Source: Chloroflexota bacterium
Lineage (GTDB): Bacteria > Chloroflexota > Anaerolineae > Promineifilales > Promineifilaceae
Length of the DNA: 63,822 bases
Assembly (NCBI GenBank): GCA_022616275.1
Contig: JAKEFB010000158.1
Span: 1-63,822, forward strand
Direction of reading: 5' to 3'
Shown here in pieces: positions 8,343-15,145 of the stretch (the first letter of the stretch is position 1; the number at the start of each line of letters is the position of its first letter). The notes under the pieces were generated by a model. That model saw only the letters and a list, made by a program, of their open reading frames with translations. It was not told where the DNA came from and did not search any database. Position numbers and translations under genes: made by a program.

Positions 8343-9576
8343 CTCTGCTGCCTCCCTGTGAGTCAAAGATGGTTTCAAATATTGTCCGATACTTGGCCAT
8401 CACAACATCCCAATGGTAATTCCGGGCCACAAAACGATGGCCCTGTATGCCAAGCTGGTGACCCAACTCGGAGGAGGCCAACAGCTTATGGAAAGTTAAG
8501 GCAAACTCCTGGTAGGAGCAGTAATAGAGGCCACCGTTGCTACGGCGGCACTGTTCCTGCAACACTTGGCACCGGCCGTTAACCAGCACTGGTTTTTGCA
8601 GCCACCAGGCTTCCAGGGTAATCATGGACAGGCTTTCATACAGCGAGGGAACAATGATCACGTTGGCCGCCTCCAGGGCGTCGAACTTCACCTCCTCGGG
8701 CTGAAAATCGAGGTGGATTACGTCGGGGTGGTTTGGCATCCGGATGTGAGAACGGCCGATCAGAACTAGCTTGAGAGGATCGGCGTATTCTTGGCGGAAG
8801 CGGATGAACTGTTCGAGGAGTTCAGGAACATTTTTAGCTTCATCCACCCGGCCGACGTAGAGGACAAAGGGATCCTGGATGCCAAACTGCTGCCGGAATC
8901 GAGCCTCCGAGCGCTCAGTTGGAACGTTAATACCAACCCCGGCGACGATTTGTGCCGGCCGGTTGTTACGGGTGATCTGGTTGACCAGGCGCTTTTCAGT
9001 TTCGGTGTTGTAGATGATGACCTGGGGCAATTGGAACAACGGCCGGAACAGCGCCAGCCGCAAATAAGGCTCGTCGTGGGCGGTGGGAACTAGAAGGGCT
9101 TTGTCCGCGACCAGGGGGAGGCCGAAAAACGTTGTCGCGTACGAGTAAGTGAAAAAAATGAAGGCGTCATAATCGTCGCGGGAGCCGGCAATCGCGTTCA
9201 ACAACGGCGTCGAAACCGGGCCCTGCTGCCTGATCCACTCGAGTTCATCCAATACACTGTGTTGATGCAGGATCAGGCGAACGGTCATCCCTTGCGCCTT
9301 CGGCCAGTTGCGGGGCGCGTCCACGGGAAAGCGATGGAGCTTGACGCCATTGAGCGTACTATCCCCGGCCGGGTAATGATTGGCCCAGGTGCGGTAGTCC
9401 AAGGCGCAGGTCGTCATAACCTCGACCTCGGCTATAGATAGCAGGCGCTCGGCCAGCCAGCGGGCATGCAGTTCTGCGCCACCGCCCACTTCTTCACCGT
9501 AACGCTGGACGACAATGGCGATCCGCCACTTTTGCCTTCGATCAACCCTCGTGTGCGGCTGTTGGCGTGCTATCAC
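8323..9576 (-). CDS. GT4-family glycosyltransferase
   Basis: 417 residues from GTG at 9576, chosen because a GAGGAGG site lies upstream and because the family N-terminus (WRIAIVVQRYGEEVGGG) should begin a few residues later; the frame is open further up to 9690. Domain order is GT-B: an acceptor domain with VGGGAELHARWLAERL, then a donor domain from about residue 225 (PFVLYVGRVDEAKNV) with E-x7-E YESLSMITLEAW. It overlaps the sulfotransferase stop by 35 bp and the FkbM start by 20 bp. It is closely similar in plan to the GT4 at 12721-13917 (YPAG...LNGVKLHRFP motif), so the two are probably paralogues within one biosynthetic unit. Confidence 0.85.
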   Translation of the reverse strand: MIARQQPHTRVDRRQKWRIAIVVQRYGEEVGGGAELHARWLAERLLSIAEVEVMTTCALDYRTWANHYPAGDSTLNGVKLHRFPVDAPRNWPKAQGMTVRLILHQHSVLDELEWIRQQGPVSTPLLNAIAGSRDDYDAFIFFTYSYATTFFGLPLVADKALLVPTAHDEPYLRLALFRPLFQLPQVIIYNTETEKRLVNQITRNNRPAQIVAGVGINVPTERSEARFRQQFGIQDPFVLYVGRVDEAKNVPELLEQFIRFRQEYADPLKLVLIGRSHIRMPNHPDVIHLDFQPEEVKFDALEAANVIIVPSLYESLSMITLEAWWLQKPVLVNGRCQVLQEQCRRSNGGLYYCSYQEFALTFHKLLASSELGHQLGIQGHRFVARNYHWDVVMAKYRTIFETIFDSQGGSRGVPALA

Positions 9577-10483
9577 TACCTTCGGAAACCTCCTCAAGAG
9601 CCTGCCCGCCCGATTTGGCTCGCAGGCGCTCCAACTGTTCCCGGATATAAACCCGCATGGAGATTTTGCGCATTTCCCAGTACCGGTCATTAAAGAACCG
9701 GTGCAGCCGGTAACGTCTCAATTCCAAGGGAAAGGAAAGGCCCTCCTGCCGGATCTGGTCCCTGAAAAGTTGGGCGGCATAGTTGTAAAGCTCAATGTCA
9801 AAGCGGTTGTAGGACCTGATGGTTTCGAGGGTGTCGTCAGGCACCTCCTCCCGTTGTGGACGTTTTTTCGTCACGTTACGTTTATCGAAAAACTTGGACG
9901 GCCAGCTAAACCTCCTCCTTAATAAAAGATAGCTCTCGTCGAACTGCTCGGTGAGACCGGCCGCGGCAAAGTGTTCCTTCAAATTCTGTTTGGCTTTGGC
10001 CAGCATTTCTTCCGTGCAGGGACCGTATCCTCTGAGCCACCAGTTGCCGGCGATCATCCGCGTCTGCAAATTGTCCATATTCCCCGCGTCGGCGTAATAC
10101 CAAACGTATTGCTTTAGATCCATGCCAGCCTGGATGTACTTATGCACGTCGCCGTTGGGATCGAGTTTCTCGTGATAGTATTGCGAGATAACTCGCTCGA
10201 CCGGGTCGCGCAGAAGGGTGATGTAGACGGCCGGCCTGGGCAATAACTCGTGGACCCCAAAGGCCAGGTGGCCTTCAATCAGATCCAGCCGGGCCTTCTC
10301 CGCTTCTGTAAAAGCTTTTAGCTCCTCCAGGCTACCATCAGGGTATCGAGGCGTAGAATAAGTTGTATAGCTTTTCTCTCGGGGATAATAACTGTCCAGA
10401 ATGGCATTCAGCGTTGTGCCGGCCGTTTTAGGGATATGCAAAAAGATAATAGTAGGCTGGTTATTGTATTTAGCTGCGTCCAT
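9542..10483 (-). CDS. Sulfotransferase-family protein
   Basis: 313 residues from ATG at 10483 (TTG at 10489 is an alternative). The 5'-phosphosulfate-binding loop is clear at residues ~13-23 (IFLHIPKTAGTT). The 3'-phosphate-binding motif follows near 90 (YITLLRDPVERVISQYYH). This is the Sulfotransfer_2 pattern, with PAPS as donor and usually a carbohydrate hydroxyl as acceptor. Because it sits among glycosyl- and methyltransferases, it probably sulfates the exported glycan, which is uncommon in bacterial surface polymers. The C-terminal 60 residues are basic and helical (RYRLHRFFNDRYWEMRK). Confidence 0.87.
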   Translation of the reverse strand: MDAAKYNNQPTIIFLHIPKTAGTTLNAILDSYYPREKSYTTYSTPRYPDGSLEELKAFTEAEKARLDLIEGHLAFGVHELLPRPAVYITLLRDPVERVISQYYHEKLDPNGDVHKYIQAGMDLKQYVWYYADAGNMDNLQTRMIAGNWWLRGYGPCTEEMLAKAKQNLKEHFAAAGLTEQFDESYLLLRRRFSWPSKFFDKRNVTKKRPQREEVPDDTLETIRSYNRFDIELYNYAAQLFRDQIRQEGLSFPLELRRYRLHRFFNDRYWEMRKISMRVYIREQLERLRAKSGGQALEEVSEGSDSTPTAAHEG

Positions 10484-10560
10484 AAGCAAGCGCCGGGAAG
10501 ATTGCTACCCTCTGAATCAATGAGGGACGGCCGCACGCCGCCACTTTTTAGCCGCGTTAC

Positions 10561-11655
10561 CTACTTCTTGGCGGCAATCAAGAACAGTTCTACTGGACAC
10601 CATAACATTATTTGGTATGCCAACTGATCGCGTTCCCTGGTAAATGATAAGATGCGCGCTCGTCGCCACGCTCCATTTCGCAGCGCCATCAGGCGATTTT
10701 TGACGTATCGCTTGGAGCGTATGCCGGAAAGTAGAGACAACCTGAGGTTATTTAACTTTGGACGAAACCAGGCGGCTCCCAGGTCTATTGACCAGACACG
10801 TAGTTGATTGAGATTCATTTCGTAGGCCTGAACTGGCATGGCTGCGATGACGTTAAAGCGATGTTGCTGCAGGGCTTCCAGGTAGCCAAGAATACTGGGG
10901 CGGTTTTCGTTGATACCCAATTCTCGTTCGTGGGCGGCGTATTTGGCCAATACCTCTTGCTCTTTATCCAGGATGCTGATGGACGGTTCGTTAATGGCGC
11001 ATAGCCGGCCGCCCGGCTTGAGGACGCGGTGGATATTGCCGATCATCAATGGCAGGTCAGAAGTGTGGTGTAGCGTACCAACACAGAACACCAGGTCAAA
11101 GGTGTCTGGTTGAAAGGGGAGGTTTTCCCCGTCCGCAATCACACGCTCGAAATATGTACCGGCGTCTTCGATAAGAGCCCTGGCCCGGCCCAGTCCAATA
11201 TTGCTGTCTGGGACCACGTCCAAAGCAACGACCTGGCAGCCGCGCAGTGCAAATTGCTTGGCCGCCCAACCCCGTCCAGCTCCCAGATCCAGTACCTTTT
11301 CTTTGCCTGTAAGCTGGAGCGCACTTAAGGCCATGTCGAAGCTGTGAGCGATCTTAGGCCACGGTTCTTCGGGGTAATAGGGCGCTTTCAGATCAACGTT
11401 TTCTTCTCCCAGTTCGTAGTTGCCCTGCTGCTTATGTATCTCTATCCAACCTTCCGCTTCCCTGGCTTTGGGCGTCCAGCTTTCATCGTCCACGTAAAGG
11501 TGCGGCATCCCATCGGTAATAGGAAAAAGTTTGCCGCACGCGCTGCATTCCAACGCGCCACTCCAGATTTCAAGTTTATCCGCCTCCTGCCGAGAGATTT
11601 TTAGTGTTCCCTGGCAAATTGGACAGGAAATGAGTTCTAAAAATTCACTTCTCAT
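10561..11655 (-). CDS. Trm112-like zinc domain plus class I SAM methyltransferase (paralogue)
   Basis: 364 residues, the same length and layout as the protein at 6167-7261. A zinc pair (SCPICQG, ECSACGK) is followed by MPHLYVDD, then a methyltransferase with motif I VLDLGAGRGWAAKQF, VALDVVPDSNIGLGRA and FDLVFCVGTLHHTS. By eye the two are well over half identical across the middle 200 residues, so this is a recent duplication. It probably methylates a different position or intermediate of the same glycan. ATG at 11655 overlaps the upstream glycosyltransferase stop by 11 bp. The C-terminal region is rich in Arg/Leu and may bind membrane. Confidence 0.85.
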   Translation of the reverse strand: MRSEFLELISCPICQGTLKISRQEADKLEIWSGALECSACGKLFPITDGMPHLYVDDESWTPKAREAEGWIEIHKQQGNYELGEENVDLKAPYYPEEPWPKIAHSFDMALSALQLTGKEKVLDLGAGRGWAAKQFALRGCQVVALDVVPDSNIGLGRARALIEDAGTYFERVIADGENLPFQPDTFDLVFCVGTLHHTSDLPLMIGNIHRVLKPGGRLCAINEPSISILDKEQEVLAKYAAHERELGINENRPSILGYLEALQQHRFNVIAAMPVQAYEMNLNQLRVWSIDLGAAWFRPKLNNLRLSLLSGIRSKRYVKNRLMALRNGAWRRARILSFTRERDQLAYQIMLWCPVELFLIAAKK

Positions 11656-12724
11656 TCGTTAAGTTCAACTCCGATAGGAAAGTTTGTAACTGCTTGCGCA
11701 CGGCCGGTTCCAGAAAGAGTTGTACCCGTTGCCGCTGCCGCTCAATAATACGCTGCCGCAGGCTGGTGTCCTTGATCAGCATATCTACCACCTCGGCCAG
11801 GGCTTCGTACTCCTTGCGCCGGAACATTACCCCGGTGTCGCCCAGCGTGTAGGGCACGGCCGTGCTCCGGTAGGCCAGGATGGGCAGGCCCAGGTACATA
11901 CTCTCAATGAGCGGCTTGCCAAAACCCTCGTGTTCGCTCATAGAAATATACAGGTCGGCCGCCCGGTAATACGTGACCATATCCTGCTGCGACACCTGGC
12001 CGGTGAGAATGACGGCCTCGCCTAACCCCAGGCTGTGGGCCATCCCGGCCAGCCAGCGGTCGTACCCCAGCATCCATTTGTCACCCACCAGGACCAGACG
12101 AGCGGCCGGCTCAATGCGCCGGTAATAATACAGCAACTTGACCAGGTCTTCCTGCATTTTGTTAGGGGCAATTCGGCTGACGAAAAGCAGCAGTGGTCCC
12201 CGGCCGTTAAAGCGAGTCAAAATATCCGGGCTGGGGGGAAACTGGTAACTATTCTCGTCCAGGGTGATAGGCAAGGCGCCAGTACAGGCGAAGCCCAGAT
12301 CACGCAGCTCGGCTTCATTGTAGAAGGAATCGGCTAGGGCCAGGGACGTCCGGGCTTTCAGGCGTTGCAACTGCTGCTGGCCGAGTTCCATGCGTTGCGC
12401 CCAGGCCGGGTCAACGGTAGCAAAAAACTCCGGTGGCGTAATGTTGTGGTAGACCAGGATCAATTGCTGCTGGCCGGCAATGAGTTGGTCAATGATGGGC
12501 GAGCCAATGCTATGGTGCAGGATGAGCCATTTCTCGCCGCGTCCCGGCCGGTAGGTGACAAAGGGCCGGACTTCCTGTTCCACGGCCGGGTGGACGTGCT
12601 CGGCAAACAGCTCGGAGACGAAGCCCATCTCCCGTAGCCAGCGACGGATGAGCAGGGCCTGGTCGGTGATGGCGTCGCTCGGGCTGGCCCCTACAATAAC
12701 CTGGTGTAAGATTTTCGTCGTCAT
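11645..12724 (-). CDS. GT4-family glycosyltransferase
   Basis: 359 residues. The N-terminal domain has KWLILHHSIGSP and LVYHNITPPEFF, a feature of the GT4 branch that recognises lipid-linked mannose acceptors in actinobacterial or archaeal clusters (family inference). The donor domain has LLFVSRIAPNKMQEDLV near 190 and the E-x7-E motif EGFGKPLIESMYLGLPI near 280. The start ATG overlaps the TGA of the upstream gene (ATGA), so the two are translationally coupled. Confidence 0.88.
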   Translation of the reverse strand: MTTKILHQVIVGASPSDAITDQALLIRRWLREMGFVSELFAEHVHPAVEQEVRPFVTYRPGRGEKWLILHHSIGSPIIDQLIAGQQQLILVYHNITPPEFFATVDPAWAQRMELGQQQLQRLKARTSLALADSFYNEAELRDLGFACTGALPITLDENSYQFPPSPDILTRFNGRGPLLLFVSRIAPNKMQEDLVKLLYYYRRIEPAARLVLVGDKWMLGYDRWLAGMAHSLGLGEAVILTGQVSQQDMVTYYRAADLYISMSEHEGFGKPLIESMYLGLPILAYRSTAVPYTLGDTGVMFRRKEYEALAEVVDMLIKDTSLRQRIIERQRQRVQLFLEPAVRKQLQTFLSELNLTNEK

Positions 12725-13917
12725 GACTCGCCGGGCTCACCCCCTTGCCAGGCGGCCAGAATGCGGGCAAAGCGGTCTACGACCGCCGGCCAGGTGTAAT
12801 TGCTTTGCACGTAGTGGCGGCCGTTGGCCCCCATCTGCGCTGCCAGGGCCGGCTTGCTGTGCAGCCAGGTCACGGCCGCAGCAAACTCTTCGAAGGTGTA
12901 AAACCACAGGCCCCCCTTGCTACGGCGGACGTGCTCCCGCGTCACCGCGCAGGTTTCGTGGACCAGGACCGGCCGGCCGGCCAGCCACGACTCCATGATC
13001 GTCAGGGAAAAGCTTTCGTTCAGCGAGGGCTGGCAAAGGGCCAGGGCGCCGGCGCACACGGTCGCCTTCTCTTCGTCGCCGGCAAAGCCCCGGTAATCAA
13101 AGGCCGGGTGCTTGGGCGGCTCCAGTGGCCCTCTGCCCATGACCACCAGCCGGATATTCTGTCCTTCGCCGGCCAGGCGGAGTACATAATCGTATAACAG
13201 GCGCAGGTTCTTGCCCTCTTCCAGCCGGCCGACGTAGGCCAGGTAGGGAGTTGAGGATGGGGCCGGGAGGAGCTTACCGTTGCCCACCACGGCCGGAACT
13301 GGTGGGAGCGGCAGCACCCCTTCGCCCAGCACGGCCGCCTGCTGCGGCCGGACGTGCAGCTTTTGCACCGCCAGGGCGCCCTCTTCGGGAGAGTTAAACA
13401 TCACGCCCCGGACACTTTCCAGCAACAGCCGGGTGGGTTCCAGGTAAGCGTACGGCTCGTCGTGCAAACAGGGCCAGACAATCGTGCGCTCCGGCGCGGC
13501 CCAGGCGGCGTAATGAACCAGGGGGTTGGCGTAGGGTAGGGCAATGACAGCGTCAAAGCGGTGAGCCTGCCGGGCGACGTGGGTGTAGAGCGGGGCGCTG
13601 TGGGCGGCCGCTTCCAGCCAGGCATACTGCTCCCCTGGCGGCAGCGCGCCGGCGGCCACCAGTTGCGACTCGACGGCCGCCTGCCGCTCTGGGTTTCGGT
13701 TGGTGATAGGAAAGCGGTGAACAGCTACCCCGTTGATTTCCTGGGTCCCGGCCGGGTAGCCGTTCTCCCAGGTAAAGTGGTCGCGGGCGCAGCTCGTCCA
13801 GACCTCAACCTGCCAGCCGCGCCGGACCATTTCTTCGGCAAAGCCCCGCGCCTGGTTTTCCGCCCCGCCGCCTAAGTCTACCCCATAGCGAGGCACGACG
13901 ACCGCTACCCTATTCAC
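12721..13917 (-). CDS. GT4-family glycosyltransferase
   Basis: 398 residues from a GTG start at 13917 that overlaps the upstream stop by 8 bp. The N-terminus is VAVVVPRYGVDLGGGAENQ, with YPAGTQEINGVAVHRFP near 60. The donor domain starts near residue 225 (PYLAYVGRLEEGKNL), and the E-x7-E motif is NESFSLTIMESWLAGRP. It shares its layout and several motifs with the GT4 at 8323-9576, so the pair may add related sugars at different steps. Confidence 0.88.
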   Translation of the reverse strand: MNRVAVVVPRYGVDLGGGAENQARGFAEEMVRRGWQVEVWTSCARDHFTWENGYPAGTQEINGVAVHRFPITNRNPERQAAVESQLVAAGALPPGEQYAWLEAAAHSAPLYTHVARQAHRFDAVIALPYANPLVHYAAWAAPERTIVWPCLHDEPYAYLEPTRLLLESVRGVMFNSPEEGALAVQKLHVRPQQAAVLGEGVLPLPPVPAVVGNGKLLPAPSSTPYLAYVGRLEEGKNLRLLYDYVLRLAGEGQNIRLVVMGRGPLEPPKHPAFDYRGFAGDEEKATVCAGALALCQPSLNESFSLTIMESWLAGRPVLVHETCAVTREHVRRSKGGLWFYTFEEFAAAVTWLHSKPALAAQMGANGRHYVQSNYTWPAVVDRFARILAAWQGGEPGES

Positions 13918-14455
13918 CGGCTACCTTCTCCCTTCCCCCTGTCTCCTGTCGTCTCAGCCGCTCCACCTCAGCCTGGAGGGCCATAATAGCCCGCTGTTGC
14001 TCTTCATTTTGCACCGCCAACTGGTTGACGACGCTGACCAGGTGGCGGTTGACGTTAGCCTGGTGGCCAACGGCGCGATTGACGTAAAACAAGACCAGGC
14101 CATGAGCCTGAGAGCGGACAAGCCGCCACAACCGGCCGAGGACAGGCACACGGGTAGCCGGAGAAGGCGCCAGCAAAGGGCCAGTTTCCACCTGGGCGTA
14201 GAGGTCGTTGGCCTGGCGCAGGTGGTGGTACAGGTCTGGCGGGTAAGGGATATCTTCCGGTGGCTCCGGGCAGGCCAGGGCCGCCCCAAAGCGGGGAAAA
14301 GTCCGCTGTTCGTACCCCAACTCGGCCCGCCGCTGCTGGATGCGCCGGCGGATTTCGGCCATCAATTGTTGTGGGTCTACTTCTGGATCGTGAATCTCAA
14401 TGAGGTCATCGGTTATCACTGGCAATTTGTCAGACAAAACTCTTTCCTTACTCAT
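13910..14455 (-). CDS. Small coiled-coil protein of the glycan cluster
   Basis: 181 residues from ATG at 14455, chosen because it overlaps the previous stop by 8 bp; a longer reading to 14557 would run back into the upstream gene. Three parts are visible: an acidic N-terminus with a DPEVDPQQLMAEIRRRIQQR helix, a proline-rich middle, and a C-terminal hydrophobic/helical part (GLVLFYVNRAVGHQANVN) leading into a Gln/Glu-rich coiled coil. The architecture matches its upstream neighbour (14448-14864) and partly the 18551-18991 protein. The F/WYV-x(n)-Q-x-N/FN motif also occurs at the N-terminus of some methyltransferases and glycosyltransferases of O-antigen clusters. Function unknown; a scaffold or chain-length role is only a guess. 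Confidence 0.6.
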   Translation of the reverse strand: MSKERVLSDKLPVITDDLIEIHDPEVDPQQLMAEIRRRIQQRRAELGYEQRTFPRFGAALACPEPPEDIPYPPDLYHHLRQANDLYAQVETGPLLAPSPATRVPVLGRLWRLVRSQAHGLVLFYVNRAVGHQANVNRHLVSVVNQLAVQNEEQQRAIMALQAEVERLRRQETGGREKVAGE

Positions 14456-14864
14456 TGCTCGTCGCTCGCTGCTTTTCCAGTTCCTGGCCCAGGATAGTGA
14501 CGGCCTGAAAAAGGTGAGCGTTATACCGAGCCTGCTCAATACCCAATTGATTGACATAAAAAATAACGAGTTCGTGGAATTTCTGGCGCAACTTTTGCAG
14601 GAGAGGTCCAGCGATGGGCCAGGGATTCTTCGTCACCTTCAGCTTCACCTGGGCGGCGTCAAAAAGGAGGCCGGCCTGGTAGAGGTGGTCATAGAACTCG
14701 GCCGGCAATTGCCGTTCACCGGCCGGCCTGGCGCTAACCAGGTTGCTGTTTTGTAAGGGGATGGCCAGCTTTTTGGCCAGGATCTCAGCCCGGATCTCCT
14801 CCATAATGGCCTCAATGTCAACCTGGGGTTCTTCTGTCGTTTGATCGTCCACACTCTTCTCCAC
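14448..14864 (-). CDS. Small coiled-coil protein of the glycan cluster
   Basis: 138 residues from GTG at 14864. The acidic N-terminus contains VDIEAIMEEIRAEILAKK, an amphipathic helix like the one in the downstream neighbour. A helical region follows with FHELVIFYVNQLGIEQARYN, then a heptad-like C-terminus (VTILGQELEKQ). It is a shorter sister of the 13910-14455 protein: same helix, same FYVN block, same order. It is probably soluble or membrane-associated. The gene comes right after a repeat-filled gap. Function not recognised. Confidence 0.55.
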   Translation of the reverse strand: MEKSVDDQTTEEPQVDIEAIMEEIRAEILAKKLAIPLQNSNLVSARPAGERQLPAEFYDHLYQAGLLFDAAQVKLKVTKNPWPIAGPLLQKLRQKFHELVIFYVNQLGIEQARYNAHLFQAVTILGQELEKQRATSNE

Positions 14865-14871
14865 ATTTAAG

Positions 14872-14955
14872 GAGTTAGACTCTGGAGTTAGGGCGGAATT
14901 TACTCTAACCGAGTTTTGGCTTTGCCAAAACCTGACTCTAACTCTAACTCTCGGC
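14872..14955. repeat. Degenerate hexanucleotide repeat with inverted halves and a central hairpin
   Basis: Units related to GAGTTA/TAACTC occur on both sides (GGAGTTAGACTC on the left, CTCTAACTCTAACTC on the right). Between them lies a perfect 8-bp stem, GTTTTGGC / GCCAAAAC at 14913-14931. The block ends inside the last codons of the small reading frame at 14944-15117. The same unit appears at 24517-24562 and 38491-38549. Confidence 0.7.
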
Positions 14956-15117
14956 CAGGACTACCCGGTCGCCGGCCGCATGATAAGTGTACCTTCGCTC
15001 GTCGGCCTCGACCACGATGACGTAGCCAGGCGTAATTACCTGGGCGTAGGTTGCGCCCGGTTCGGGTACACCCAGGCTTTCGTCCTCAAAGTTTTCTGTG
15101 CAAAGCTTTTGCGCCAT
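14944..15117 (-). CDS. Short protein or broken gene remnant (57 aa)
   Basis: An ATG at 15117 gives 57 residues containing SLGVPEPGATYAQVITPGY and RYTYHAAGDRVVL. This resembles a C-terminal domain pattern (SLGCPxPG-x-YAQVITPGY-x-V) of Chloroflexota secreted proteins, from memory of that family. A second ATG at 15149 overlaps the TGA of the membrane-protein gene (ATGA) but reads in a different frame and stops at 15036 after 37 residues. The two frames join if one base slips near 15105 (CGCAAAAGC), so this may be a coupled gene with a frameshift, or a degraded remnant. Confidence is limited by its size. Confidence 0.4.
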   Translation of the reverse strand: MAQKLCTENFEDESLGVPEPGATYAQVITPGYVIVVEADERRYTYHAAGDRVVLAES

Positions 15118-15145
15118 TCGTTGCCATGAATATCAAAGTTATCGC

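Noticed and set aside
14872-14955. Insertion-sequence ends
   Set aside because: No transposase, no target duplication; the inverted units are short tandem repeats shared with other gaps.
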